A DNA stretch of 64,000 nt from Streptomyces sp. CG1 (GCF_041080625.1 NZ_CP163518.1:2790001-2854000); one strand, 5' to 3'; counted from the first letter of the stretch, positions 42,040-52,159 are shown. The notes: a model not told the origin generated them from the letters alone. Program-made: numbers and translations.

Positions 42040-42630
42040 TCAAGTGACCCTTTCCGCACGGTGCTTGACCGCCCTCAGCCGTATCTCGGCGGGCAGGGAC
42101 GCGAGCCGTGCTGACTCGCGGGCATGGGTCAGGGCCTGGGTCGTGAAGTCGTTCAGGGCCGTCGACGGGTCCACGTGGGGCTCCAGTTGGAGCCAGATCC
42201 TCGCCGTGGGTTTCGTGCGGCGGCCGCGCAGGAGGATCTCCGCGTGGGCCACGCCCTGCTGCTGGACGGCTCCCTGGGCCAGGGCCGACTCCAGGGCACG
42301 GCCGCGCAGGACGGCGGACTCGCCGTCGCCGGTGTCGATGAGGATCTCGGTGAGCCGGCGGCGGCGCAGGACCGTGGTCAGCCACCACAGGGCGAGCAGG
42401 ACGAGGACCGCCAGGGCGGCGAGAACGGCCGGCCACCACCAGCCGGTGCCGCGCCAGTGGGTGCGCTCCGCCCGGGTGAGCAGGACGTCGTGCGGGCCGG
42501 TGTGGATCCACCAGGAGGGCGCCGGCGCGCCCAGGCCGACGGCCAGGACCGAGCCGCCGAGCACGAACAGGAGCAGGCCGACGAGGCCCAGCAGGACACG
42601 GTGAAGACGACCCCTGCGCATCGCCGTCAC
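42040..42630 (-). CDS. amaP: AmaP-type alkaline-shock membrane anchor protein
   Basis: A 196-aa protein with two transmembrane helices (about 10-33 and 65-86) and a C-terminal cytoplasmic domain (about 90-196) with Asp23-interacting features (LTEILIDTGDGESAVLRGRALESAL, then AEILLRGRRTKPTARIWLQLEPH). In staphylococci AmaP anchors Asp23 filaments to the membrane. The GTG start overlaps the stop of the upstream DUF6286 gene (GTGA). It is last of a five-gene unit. Function in Streptomyces is inferred from the family and neighbours. Confidence 0.82.
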   Translation of the reverse strand: MTAMRRGRLHRVLLGLVGLLLFVLGGSVLAVGLGAPAPSWWIHTGPHDVLLTRAERTHWRGTGWWWPAVLAALAVLVLLALWWLTTVLRRRRLTEILIDTGDGESAVLRGRALESALAQGAVQQQGVAHAEILLRGRRTKPTARIWLQLEPHVDPSTALNDFTTQALTHARESARLASLPAEIRLRAVKHRAERVT

Positions 42631-43238
42631 CCCTTCCGTCCGGGCCGTGTCACATGGACGGACAGCGCGGGCGGCCGGCCGAGGCCCAGGCCCCGGATCG
42701 CCTCCGTGAGCACCGCGTCCAGGTCGGCGCGTACGTCGTCCAGGTCACGGAAGTGCGAGACGACACGGACGTCGGCCTTCCTGCGGCGCATCCGCACCCG
42801 CACCGACCGGACCCCGGAGATGCCCATGGCCCGGTCGCGCAGCAGAAGCACGGCCACGTCGCGCCGGAGTGCGGCACGGACGTCGGGGTGCGGGCGCCGC
42901 ATGTGCAGCAGACCGCGCAGGCCCGGCGTGACCGCGAGGGCGATCAGCCAGAGGCCGAGTGCGGCGGCGACGGCCGCTCCGGTCAGTACCCAGGTGTCGT
43001 CCAGGGGCCGTTCGGCCAGTTGCCGGGCCAGTGCGCGGCGCCACTGCATCGCGGGGTGATGGGCGCGTACGGCGGCGATGTCGTACAGCAGGAGGCCGGC
43101 GCCGGCCAGCAGCAGTACCGCGACGACGGCGGCCGGGACGCGGCGCGCCGACCAGAAGCGGCCGCTGCTCTCGGCGGCGGGCGGCGTGGGGGTGGGATCC
43201 TTGCGGAGCGTCTGGATGATCGTCTGCGGTTCGCTCAT
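42627..43238 (-). CDS. DUF6286-like membrane protein of the Asp23 cluster
   Basis: A 203-aa protein with two helices, about 33-55 (VPAAVVAVLLLAGAGLLLYDI) and 87-108 (WVLTGAAVAAALGLWLIALAV), and a C-terminal alkaline-shock-like region (ISGVRSVRVRMRRRKADVRVVSHFRDLDDVRADL). It is AmaP-like in plan but not in sequence. ATG 43238 overlaps the upstream TGA; GTG 43241 is possible. It overlaps both neighbours by a few bases, so the whole cluster is coupled. The name DUF6286 is from memory. Confidence 0.78.
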   Translation of the reverse strand: MSEPQTIIQTLRKDPTPTPPAAESSGRFWSARRVPAAVVAVLLLAGAGLLLYDIAAVRAHHPAMQWRRALARQLAERPLDDTWVLTGAAVAAALGLWLIALAVTPGLRGLLHMRRPHPDVRAALRRDVAVLLLRDRAMGISGVRSVRVRMRRRKADVRVVSHFRDLDDVRADLDAVLTEAIRGLGLGRPPALSVHVTRPGRKG

Positions 43239-43594
43239 CACGCCCTCCCGTGCGGTGCCGGGTGCAGCCGTTCCACTTGTACGGCGACCTCGGCCACCGT
43301 CATGCCCACCAACGCGCCTACCCGCTCGGCGACATGACGACGCACGGCGGCGCAGTGCGCGCCGATGTCGCAGGGGTAGCCGAGTTCGAGGTGCACGCGT
43401 ATACGGGCTGTTTCCTGGTGGACGACGACCGCCGCGTGCGGACCGGCCGCGTCGGCGGGCAGCGGTGGCAGCGCCTCGCGGGCGGCCTGCGCGGCGATCT
43501 TCGCGACGACCCGGTCGGCGATCCGGGTGGCGCCCCGCTCAGCCGGCGGCACGAGGGCCGACGGCGGGCGCTCCGCGCCGGTGTCGGCGGTCAC
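43238..43594 (-). CDS. Asp23/Gls24-like protein, short
   Basis: A 118-aa soluble protein that resembles a single Asp23/Gls24 domain: IADRVVAKIAAQAAREALPP, then AAVVVHQETARIRVHLELGYPCDIGAHCAAVRRHVAERV and VAEVAVQVERL. The alternating strand-helix pattern with VxLxxxYG/YP is the family mark. Asp23 proteins assemble near the membrane under alkaline or envelope stress. GTG 43594 is preceded by GGCGGTGACC. It ends inside the start codon of the DUF6286 gene. Confidence 0.8.
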   Translation of the reverse strand: MTADTGAERPPSALVPPAERGATRIADRVVAKIAAQAAREALPPLPADAAGPHAAVVVHQETARIRVHLELGYPCDIGAHCAAVRRHVAERVGALVGMTVAEVAVQVERLHPAPHGRA

Positions 43595-43600
43595 CGCCGG

Positions 43601-43795
43601 TCACCGCCGCCGGTCGCGCCGGTCGTCGCGGGTACGGAAGAAGTCACCCAGCTCCAGGTCGCCCTCCGCGAACCGGCCGACGACGAACCCGATCGCGCCC
43701 AGCGCCGCCACCAGCAGGAAGGCTCCGAAGCCGCCGAAGTACCCGGCGAAACCCAGCGCCATTCCGGCGATCATGCCGACCACGGCCATGCTCAT
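43601..43795 (-). CDS. DUF2273-like small membrane protein, 64 aa
   Basis: A 64-aa protein with two adjoining hydrophobic helices at about 3-38 (MAVVGMIAGMALGFAGYFGG, FGAFLLVAALGAIGFVVGRF) and an acidic/basic tail (EGDLELGDFFRTRDDRRDRRR). This matches small DUF2273 proteins next to Asp23 genes in Firmicutes. AGGAG lies 6 nt upstream of ATG 43795. It sits between the two Asp23-type genes, 7 bp and 48 bp away. Confidence 0.82.
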   Translation of the reverse strand: MSMAVVGMIAGMALGFAGYFGGFGAFLLVAALGAIGFVVGRFAEGDLELGDFFRTRDDRRDRRR

Positions 43796-43843
43796 GCAGC
43801 ACTCCTCAGCTCGTCGGGTGTGCGGTGTCGGGTCGCCGGTGCG

Positions 43844-44317
43844 TCACTGGATGCGCGGCGGCTCGGGCTCCTCGTCCTCTTCGTCGGGCAGCTTCACGTC
43901 GCTGACCGCGATGTTGACCTCGACCACCTCGAGTCCGGTCATTCGCTCCACGGAGGCGATCACGTTCTCCCGTACGGCGCGGGCGACATCGGCGATCGAG
44001 ACGCCGTAGTCCACGACGATCTCCAGGTCCAGCGCGGTCTGCACCTCGCCGACCTCGGCCTTCACGCCCCGCGCCACCGACCTGGAGCCGCCCGGAACCC
44101 GGTCGCGTACGGCGCCGAAGGTGCGGGCGAGGCCACTGCCCATGGCGTGCACTCCGACGACGTCCCGCGCCGCGAGGCCCGCTATCTTCTCCACGACGCC
44201 GTCGGCGATGGTGGTCCGTCCCCGGGTCGCCGGATCACCGCCGCCGCGCTGGGTGGCCTTGCGGGTCGACACCCGCGGTTCCTGGTCGCCCTCGGGGGTC
44301 GTCGTCATATCGGTCAT
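43844..44317 (-). CDS. Asp23/Gls24 family envelope stress protein
   Basis: A 157-aa alkaline shock protein (Asp23) family member. A variable N-terminus (1-33) is followed by RGRTTIADGVVEKIAGLAARDVVGVHAMG, a middle AVRDRVPGG insertion, and the core EIVVDYGVSIADVARAVRENVIASVERMTGLEVVEVNIAVSDV with acidic end. It is the first gene of the minus-strand unit (Asp23, DUF2273-like, Asp23-like, DUF6286-like, AmaP). ATG 44317 follows AAGGGA. The promoter is in the 100-bp gap to the divergent gene at 44418. Confidence 0.92.
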   Translation of the reverse strand: MTDMTTTPEGDQEPRVSTRKATQRGGGDPATRGRTTIADGVVEKIAGLAARDVVGVHAMGSGLARTFGAVRDRVPGGSRSVARGVKAEVGEVQTALDLEIVVDYGVSIADVARAVRENVIASVERMTGLEVVEVNIAVSDVKLPDEEDEEPEPPRIQ

Positions 44318-44417
44318 CGCCGTACGTCCCTTTCGGTCGTCGTCCCCTTCGATCGTCCCTTGCCCACCGTATGCAAGGTTCCCCGGCCGTGCGCCGGTGA
44401 TACGGCAGGCTGGAGGA

Positions 44418-45140
44418 ATGACGGCGGACCGGTGGACAGAGTTGGTACGGCACCAGGTTGGGCTCGGCAGGCTGCTGCCACTCGGTGGGCCGTGCGACGG
44501 CGCGTGGATCGCGGAGGCCGCAGCCGCGTCGGTACTGGAACGTGCGGCGGCGGACGGGGTGCCGGGGGTGCGGCTGGGCACACTGCGGCTCACGCTCGCC
44601 GATCCCGAAGAGGCGGCCCAGGCCGTCGTACCGGCCCCGCCGAGCGCGCTGCCGCCTGGCCCGCTGCGGCTGACGGCGGACTTCGCCGCGACCGCCGCCG
44701 AGCCGCTGCCCGCGGTGGCGTCCCGGCTGCGGCTGACGCTGGCCGCGGCCGCTGCGGGGCGGCTCGGGCTCGCGGTGTCGGAGGTGGACCTGCGGGTGAC
44801 CGACCTGCTGGACACGGAGGACCCGGCCACGGCGGTACGTGCGCTGCGGCCGGTGCCCGCGCGCGAGCCCACGGACCCGGACGAGGCCCGCGCGGCCGCG
44901 GCCGCCCTCGCCGTCCCCGGTGTGACCGGCCTGACGGCTTCCCTGGGCGGCTTCGGCCGTGCGGTGCACCTGGAGGAACACCCGGCCGGCACGGCACTGC
45001 CGCGCCGGCACGCGCGCGTGGAGCTGTCGACGAGCGCCGGCCACCGGGCCGTCGACGTGGCCCGACGGGTCCGCACGGCAGTACGGGACGCCCTGGAGGA
45101 CCGGCCGACGGTGGCGGTTTTGATTACGGCGGTGGACTAG
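44418..45140 (+). CDS. P10-like hypothetical with two Asp23-like halves
   Basis: A 240-aa soluble protein named nucleopolyhedrovirus P10 family in some databases, as I recall, which says nothing of function. By eye both halves (about 55-135 and 155-240) follow the Asp23 pattern: PLRLTADFAATAAEPLPAVA..LRLTLAAAA..VSEVDLRVTDLL, and RVELSTSAGHRAVDVARRVRTAVRDAL..VAVLITAVD. It is divergent from the Asp23 cluster and shares its promoter region. GGAGG immediately precedes ATG 44418 (5-nt spacing). A role with the cluster is inferred. Confidence 0.8.
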   Translation: MTADRWTELVRHQVGLGRLLPLGGPCDGAWIAEAAAASVLERAAADGVPGVRLGTLRLTLADPEEAAQAVVPAPPSALPPGPLRLTADFAATAAEPLPAVASRLRLTLAAAAAGRLGLAVSEVDLRVTDLLDTEDPATAVRALRPVPAREPTDPDEARAAAAALAVPGVTGLTASLGGFGRAVHLEEHPAGTALPRRHARVELSTSAGHRAVDVARRVRTAVRDALEDRPTVAVLITAVD

Positions 45141-45175
45141 GGAACTCGTCCTGCTCGCAGTGGGCAGCGCAGGGG

Positions 45176-45979
45176 TTATTCGCCGAGCCCGGCCAGGTCC
45201 CGAAGCCGCCGAGCCTGAGCAGCCCGCTCAGCCGCCCGCTGCTCGTCGTACGTACGGTCCGCCGCACCCCGCAGCAACGCCTTGGTCTCAGCGACGGCGT
45301 CCCGCGGCGCAGCCAACAGCGCCGCGGCCAAGTCCCGCACGGCGTCGTCCAGTTGGCCGCCGGGCACGGCGATGTTGGCCAGCCCGGACGCCACGGACTC
45401 CGCCGCGCCGACGAACCTTCCCGTGGCGCAGATCTCGAGCGCACGGGCGTACCCGACGAGACCGACCAGCGGGTGCGTGCCGGTCAGGTCGGGAACGAGG
45501 CCGAGGCTGGTCTCGCGCATGGCGAACTGCACGTCGTCCGCGACGACCCGCAGGTCGCACGCGAGCGCGAGCTGGAAGCCGGCCCCGATGGCGTGTCCCT
45601 GGACGGCGGCGATGGACACGATGTCGTTCCGCCGCCACCAGGTGAACGCCTCCTGGAACTCGGCGATGCTCGCGTCGAGCCCTGCGTCGTCACGGCGCGC
45701 GAGATCGATGAAGGTCGGCTCGCCCGGGATCCCCTCCGGGGTGAACATCTGCCGGTCGAGACCGGCGGAGAAGGACCTGCCCTCGCCGCGCAGCACAACG
45801 ACACGGACGGAGCCCGGCAGCAGCCGCCCGGCCTCGGTGAGCGCCCGCCACAGTGCGGGGCTCTGCGCGTTGCGCTTGGCCGGGTTGGCCAGCGTCACCG
45901 TGGCGAGCGCGTCGTCGACGGTGAGCCGTACGCCGTCCTTGTCGAGTACAGGAGCGAGGTCCTGGTCGGGCGAAGCCAT
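45176..45979 (-). CDS. enoyl-CoA hydratase/isomerase family protein
   Basis: A 267-aa crotonase-fold protein. The oxyanion-hole segments are RSFSAGLDRQMF (near 65-75) and VQGHAIGAGFQLALACDLRV (near 115-135). ETSLGLVPDLTGTHPLVGLVG holds the region of the second catalytic Glu of hydratases; here the residue is Pro-Asp-Leu, so hydratase activity is uncertain and an isomerase or other crotonase role is possible. GGAGGC lies 7 nt before ATG 45979. It is convergent with the P10-like gene. Confidence 0.9.
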   Translation of the reverse strand: MASPDQDLAPVLDKDGVRLTVDDALATVTLANPAKRNAQSPALWRALTEAGRLLPGSVRVVVLRGEGRSFSAGLDRQMFTPEGIPGEPTFIDLARRDDAGLDASIAEFQEAFTWWRRNDIVSIAAVQGHAIGAGFQLALACDLRVVADDVQFAMRETSLGLVPDLTGTHPLVGLVGYARALEICATGRFVGAAESVASGLANIAVPGGQLDDAVRDLAAALLAAPRDAVAETKALLRGAADRTYDEQRAAERAAQARRLRDLAGLGE

Positions 45980-46105
45980 GGGGCGCCTCCGATGGGTGCG
46001 GTCATCCGAGCATGCCAGGCATGCTTAAGTGACTGCACAGTAACCACCCGGCCGATCAGAGTGCCGACCGGGTGGCCACCATCGAAGTCGATGGTCCGCC
46101 CGGCG

Positions 46106-46327
46106 TCAGACCGATGCGGCCTTCTTGCCCCGGGTCGCTCCGCCACGCCCACGCAGGACGACGCCCGACTCGGTGAGCATCCGGTGCACAAAGCCATACG
46201 AGCGGCCGGTCTCCTCGGCCAGCGCCCGGATGCTCGCACCGGAGTCGTACTTCTTCTTCAGGTCTGCCGCGAGCTTGTCGCGCGCGGCGCCGGTCACCCG
46301 GCTGCCCTTCTTCAGAGTCTCGGCCAC
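46106..46327 (-). CDS. small helix-turn-helix DNA-binding protein, 73 aa
   Basis: A 73-aa basic protein. The helix-turn-helix is at about 17-48: AARDKLAADLKKKYDSGASIRALAEETGRSYGFVHRMLTESG, with recognition helix SYGFVHRML. The tail is Arg/Gly/Lys-rich (RGRGGATRGKKAASV) and may bind the DNA backbone. GTG 46327 is chosen because GAGGAGG lies 5 nt upstream; the longer in-frame ORF has no conserved content. A probable Streptomyces housekeeping DNA-binding protein, by memory. Confidence 0.88.
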   Translation of the reverse strand: MAETLKKGSRVTGAARDKLAADLKKKYDSGASIRALAEETGRSYGFVHRMLTESGVVLRGRGGATRGKKAASV

Positions 46328-46650
46328 CCGTGCCTCCTCATGGGAAGTGCGCTCTGGTCTCCTCATGATCACCCCTCTCGGGCGTGATGGCCACCCATTC
46401 GGCAAGGTCCGTGAGACATCGTTGTGACGACAGGAGTGGATCCCCACAAGCGGAACACGCAATTCCATGGGGTGGTGTCCATGGGACCGAACGGGTGGAT
46501 TCACGAAGTACCAGGTCAGCGACGCGAAACGGCCGACCCCTTGGCGCGCAGTGGATCGGCCGGAAAATCCGTGTAGGACACACCGCGATACGAGGAGATC
46601 TCACACAGATGATGGATCACGGATGAGCCGAATGATCCATACGCTGTGGA
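46328..46650. other. 323-bp gap without a supported gene
   Basis: Several small ORFs cross this gap in both directions, but none has codon bias, a ribosome site or a recognisable motif. It should hold the promoter of the HTH gene (reading left) and the 3' end of the ABC-F gene. I see no clear terminator. Confidence 0.6.
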
Positions 46651-48249
<1,599 letters not shown>

Positions 48250-48308
48250 GGACAGACTCCAGGGCGTACAGAGATTGACGGGTGGGCGGCTGAGGACGTT
48301 CCCGCCGT

Positions 48309-48332
48309 CTAATGCGCGAGGAGAATGGCCAT
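48309..48332 (-). promoter_or_regulatory. possible leader peptide MAILLAH upstream of the ABC-F gene
   Basis: On the minus strand ATG at 48332 opens M-A-I-L-L-A-H-stop (TAG at 48309-48311), 59 bp before the ABC-F GTG. There is no SD, but a TAGACT -10-like hexamer sits 8 nt before the ATG, so it could be leaderless. ABC-F genes are often controlled by ribosome stalling on such peptides. Confidence 0.35.
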
Positions 48333-48368
48333 GGGGAGAAGTCTAACGGGGGTGTGCAAGCGGTTTTT

Positions 48369-49226
48369 CTACGTCCGCGCGTTCGGTCCGTGACGCGGGT
48401 GATCGTTGCCGAGGGGCGTGCGGGCCGGGGTGATCCGCCCGAGGTCGTCCAGGGCGATGAGCTGCCCCGTCCAGGCGCCCTGTGCGCACGGCCGGGCGAT
48501 CAGCAGGGCCGCGCCGAGCCGTACGGCGGCCTCGGGCCGGAAGCCGCAGCCCGTGCCGGCGGGCAGCACCCAGCGCAGGTCGCCGTCGGCGATGCGGTAG
48601 GCGGTGACACGGGACGGGGTGACGACCGCGAGCATGCCATGACCCAAGGGGCGCAGGACGCCGGTGCCGCCCTGGGCGGGGAGCCACTCGGCCGCGTCGG
48701 GCAGGGCACGGTGCCAGCGGACCGAGCGGCCGTCGGTGTCGGTGAGCAGCCCGTCGTCCCAGAGAGCGATCCCCTCCCCGCGCACGGCCACCACGGTGAC
48801 CGGCCGATGCCCCACGCGCGCGTACCGCCAGCGCGGCACACCGCTCCGGGCGCCATGGCCGACCACGGCGCCACCCTGCGCCCACGCCTCCCGCACTCCG
48901 GAGTGCGCCTGCCCTTCCACGCGCGCGGGGCGCACGAGACGGTCCCCGTACGGGGCGGGCCGCGCGTGGTGGGCGAGACCGAGGAGCCCGAGGGCGAGGA
49001 GCAGGCCGACGAGGACGCGCAGGACGCGGAGAGCGAGGGGAACACCGGGCACGCGTGCGTTGCGGGTGTGGGGGGTGGTGAGCGGTGGGCCACCGGGAGC
49101 GCGGTGCGGTGGGTTGCCCGGGGCGGAGTGCCGCGAGTCGTCGGGGCCGGTGTGCCGTTGTTCGCCCAGGCCGGTGCGGGGTGCGCGGGCCGGGGTGGTG
49201 TGCTCGGTGGGTGGTGGGGTGGCCAC
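48369..49226 (-). CDS. membrane-anchored PQQ-like beta-propeller protein, hypothetical
   Basis: A 285-aa protein with a long Pro/Thr-rich cytoplasmic-type N-terminus (about 1-60), a single helix at about 63-82 (LRVLRVLVGLLLALGLLGLA), and an extracellular domain of repeated strands with PQQ-propeller-like features (ALWDDGLLTDTDGRSVRWHR, VVTPSRVTAYRIADGDLRWVL). The propeller has only a few blades by length. GTG 49226 follows ggaggggg at a good distance; further upstream in-frame sequence runs antisense to the YpfJ relic and is not credible. No function assigned. Confidence 0.75.
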   Translation of the reverse strand: MATPPPTEHTTPARAPRTGLGEQRHTGPDDSRHSAPGNPPHRAPGGPPLTTPHTRNARVPGVPLALRVLRVLVGLLLALGLLGLAHHARPAPYGDRLVRPARVEGQAHSGVREAWAQGGAVVGHGARSGVPRWRYARVGHRPVTVVAVRGEGIALWDDGLLTDTDGRSVRWHRALPDAAEWLPAQGGTGVLRPLGHGMLAVVTPSRVTAYRIADGDLRWVLPAGTGCGFRPEAAVRLGAALLIARPCAQGAWTGQLIALDDLGRITPARTPLGNDHPRHGPNART

Positions 49227-49430
49227 CTCTGCCCCCTCCGTTCCGTGTCCTCGGCCTCGGATCAGGCGCGAGCGTAGTGGCGGGAGGTGGGTGAGACGGG
49301 GTCCCGTGGGCGGGGCGACGGGGAAGTCGCCCGTTCGGGTGTCCGTCCGGCGCCGGCCCGGCGCGGCGGGCAGGGGTGCCGCCAGGCTGCGGACGACGAG
49401 CACGACGGCGCGGGCAGAGGGCGGTGACGC

Positions 49431-49947
49431 GTGCGGTGCGACGACGACACGAACCTGGACACCTCCCAGGTGCCGGACCAGCGCGGCAGCCGTGCCCCGG
49501 CGCTGTATCCGGGTGTGCGGGCTCAGACCGGCTGGGCCTGCCCTCCGGCGGCGACTCGGCCGCACCCGGCGCGTCCTCGCCGGCGCAGGTCCGGTAGTCC
49601 TGCCGGGCAGGGACGCGAACACCCGGGACGGCTGCCGGGCGGTGGCCGTCATGAACAGCTCGCCGACCGTGTTCTTCGGCGGCCGGGTCGCCACGGCGTG
49701 CGGCACGGCGAGCTCGGCGGTGGGGATGCTCGGCCGCTCGCAGGACGGGCTGACCCGTCTCGCCGCCGCCGGCATCCGCGTCGGTCTGAACGCCGCGGCG
49801 GCCGTGGGAGACGGCTGGATCCGGGAACTGTTCCAGGGCCGGGTGGCGCCGGAGACCTGGACGCACGGGTCGGCGCCGCAGCGGCAGCAGTGGTTCCGGC
49901 AGGGCTGCCGGAACGGCGACATGAAGCCGTGCGAGATGTTCCGCTGA
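49431..49947 (+). pseudogene. decayed YpfJ-type neutral zinc metallopeptidase gene
   Basis: From GTG 49431 the frame reads DDDTNLDTSQVPDQRGS, the typical N-terminus of KPN_02809/YpfJ-type zinc peptidases. Then the frame shifts: DANTRDGCRAVAVMNSSPTVF, GRVATACGTASSAVG, and at the end NAAAAVGDGWIRELFQGRV, APETWTHGSAPQRQQWFRQG are in the other frame, closing at a stop in 49945-49947. The transmembrane segment after DTSQV and the block with the HExxH zinc motif (normally HEYGHH) are missing. It cannot be catalytic. Family match is from memory of these conserved strings. Confidence 0.8.
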
Positions 49948-50017
49948 GGCGTTGTCAGTGGCGGCTGCAAGACTGAACGGGACGCCACAGAACCGGCGTA
50001 CGAAGGAGTGATCGGCA

Positions 50018-50431
50018 ATGGCAGGCATGGGCGGCGGACGGCCGAGCATCTATCCCTCGCTGCTGTACGCGGACGCGAAAGCCGCGATCAGGCAGCTGAC
50101 GGAGGCCCTCGGCTTCAGCGAACTGTCGGTGTACGAGACGGAGGACGGCAGGGTGATGCACGCCGAGCTGACCCAGGGCAACGGCGCGGTGATGATCGGT
50201 TCCAAGGGCCGGGGCGGCCGCTTCGACGCGGCGATGAAGGACGCCGGTCCCACCGGGGTGTACGTCGTCGTGGACGACGTGGACGCCCACCACCAGCGGG
50301 CCCTGGAGCACGGCGTGGAGATCCTGATGCCCCCGACGGACCAGGACTACGGCTCGCGGGACTACATGGCCCGCGACGCCGAGGGCAACATCTGGAGCTT
50401 CGGGACGTACGCCCCGGAGATCGGCGTCTGA
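50018..50431 (+). CDS. VOC (glyoxalase/bleomycin-resistance) family protein
   Basis: A 137-aa protein with two beta-alpha-beta-beta-beta modules of the vicinal oxygen chelate fold: PSIYPSLLYADAKAAIRQLTEALGF, then TGVYVVVDDVDAHHQRALEHGVEILMPPTDQDYGSRDYMARDAEGNIWSFGTY. The metal-ligand positions are not all conserved (His in VMHAE and Glu in DAEGN are present), so it could be a binding protein or enzyme of unknown substrate. AAGGAG lies about 9 nt upstream of ATG 50018. Confidence 0.9.
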   Translation: MAGMGGGRPSIYPSLLYADAKAAIRQLTEALGFSELSVYETEDGRVMHAELTQGNGAVMIGSKGRGGRFDAAMKDAGPTGVYVVVDDVDAHHQRALEHGVEILMPPTDQDYGSRDYMARDAEGNIWSFGTYAPEIGV

Positions 50432-50447
50432 GCGGCCCCCGCGCCGC

Positions 50448-51929
50448 TCATCCCCCGGTGTGCACCTGGAAGGCGGCCCGGCGCACGGCCTTGGCCAGGG
50501 CCGGGTCGGGGTGCGCGGCGGCGAGCGCGACCAGGACCTGCACGGTGCGCGGGTGACCGACGGCGCGCACCTCGTCGAGCAGCCGGGGAACCGTGGGCTG
50601 CACCGCGGACTCCAGATGCCGCACCAGCATCGGCGACTCGCCGTGGTCGGCGACGGCGGCGGCGGTGTCCACCCACAGCCAGGTCGCCTCTTCCCGGGTG
50701 AGGACCTCGTGGGCGTCCTCCGGGTCGACCCCGTCGTGCTCGGCGAGCCACAGCAGGGCGTACGGCCGCAGAGCGGGTTCGTCCACGACGGCGCGTACGT
50801 CGGGCTCGGCGGGGGCGCCGACGACGCGCAGCGCCTCGAAGGCCAGGCCGCGCAGCAGGGCGTCCTCGCCGCGCGCGGCGTGGATCAGCTCGGTGACGGC
50901 GTTGCCGACGGGGCGGGCGGCGAGCCAGGCGCGGTATTCGGCGCGGGCGGCGTTGGGGCGGAGCTGGGCGCAGCCGCGGAGCATGTCCTCGGCGGCCTGC
51001 TCGATGTTGCCGGCGGGGCTCTGCGCGGCCACGCAGATCTGCTCCAGCTTGACCCACACCGCCCAGCTGCCCAGCGGGGTGAGGGTGGCCTGGCCGTCGC
51101 CGTAGGTCAGCGCGCCGACGAAGACAAGGGCCCGCAGCGCCCAGTCGAGGAGCGGGGCGAGCGGGGTGTCGCCGGCGGGCGCGAAGTCCGGGTCTGCCCC
51201 GGGGTCCACCGGGCCCGGGGAGTCGGCCGCCGGCCGGGCGGGGCCGGACTCGGGCGACTGCCGGGCCCCGGGCAGGGCCGGCTGTGCGGGCCCGGGCTCG
51301 TAGGGGACCTCGCAGCGCTCGGTGCGCAGTTCGGTGACCCGCTGCTGGAGCAGGTCGAGCAGCTGCTCGACCGGGACGGGACCGGCGGACAGCTGGAGGA
51401 AGGAGAGCACCTGGGGCATGGCGGAGACGACTTCGGCGACGGCGGCCGGCTCCTGCTCCTCGGGTTCCGGGGAGGCGAGCGACCAGGCGTCGAAGAGGGC
51501 GACCCAGCCGCGCAGTACGGCGCTGTCGTCGCGGTCCCAGGCGCGCAGCCGCCAGCCGGGGCGCGCGCTGTCGCCGTGCACCTCGACGAGTCCGGCGAGG
51601 CGGGCGGTGTCCCAGTCGGCGCAAACCTGAGCGGTGCTCAGGCCCAGGTCGGCGGCGGCCCGTTCGGCGGTGGCGGCGGAGAGGGTGGCCTTGCCGTCGG
51701 CGGTGGCGCTGCCGGAGCCGAGTGCGGTGTCGGCCCAGCGGGCGACCCGGACCGGTCCGGCCAGCCCCGTGCGGGCCAATCCGGCCAGTTCCGCAGGGGC
51801 GGGGGTGCCCTCCGGCGGCCGGGGTGCGGGGCGGCGCGGGCGCCGCTGGTTCACAGCTCTGGGGGCGGCGGCCAGGGGTCGCGGTCGGACGAGTCGGAGC
51901 CTGGAGTCGCGCGGGATACGGGACGTCAC
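50448..51929 (-). CDS. conserved hypothetical protein, 493 aa
   Basis: I do not recognise a named family. The N-terminal 45 residues are Arg/Pro-rich. Residues about 60-160 resemble a winged-helix-like or wHTH region (AERAAADLGLSTAQVCADWDTARLAGLVEVHG). The middle (about 230-290) is Pro/Gly-rich and variable, and the C-terminal 200 residues are made of short Leu/Ala helices like HEAT or TPR-type repeats (LLRGLAFEALRVVG, ALLWLAEHDGVDPEDAHEVL, LLDEVRAVGHPRTVQVLVALAAAHPDPALAKAV). GTG 51929 is chosen at the first conserved stretch. It is convergent with the VOC gene by 16 bp. Confidence 0.78.
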   Translation of the reverse strand: MTSRIPRDSRLRLVRPRPLAAAPRAVNQRRPRRPAPRPPEGTPAPAELAGLARTGLAGPVRVARWADTALGSGSATADGKATLSAATAERAAADLGLSTAQVCADWDTARLAGLVEVHGDSARPGWRLRAWDRDDSAVLRGWVALFDAWSLASPEPEEQEPAAVAEVVSAMPQVLSFLQLSAGPVPVEQLLDLLQQRVTELRTERCEVPYEPGPAQPALPGARQSPESGPARPAADSPGPVDPGADPDFAPAGDTPLAPLLDWALRALVFVGALTYGDGQATLTPLGSWAVWVKLEQICVAAQSPAGNIEQAAEDMLRGCAQLRPNAARAEYRAWLAARPVGNAVTELIHAARGEDALLRGLAFEALRVVGAPAEPDVRAVVDEPALRPYALLWLAEHDGVDPEDAHEVLTREEATWLWVDTAAAVADHGESPMLVRHLESAVQPTVPRLLDEVRAVGHPRTVQVLVALAAAHPDPALAKAVRRAAFQVHTGG

Positions 51930-52159
51930 GGGTGCAGTCTTCCGGTTGACGGTCGGAAAACCCAAACGGAATGTCACTGCGGGCGACGGGGCTGGCCAAG
52001 GGACGGGGTGCGACGCGGGACGATGAGGCATGATCAGGCCAGTCGTACGACCTTAAACGGAATGTCCGGCACCGGTGCGGGCCGGGGTTGATGGCGGGGT
52101 TGACGCCGAGGTCGGTGGCCGTGACCGGCGGCTCTGGTCGTGGCCGTGGTCGGTGGCCG

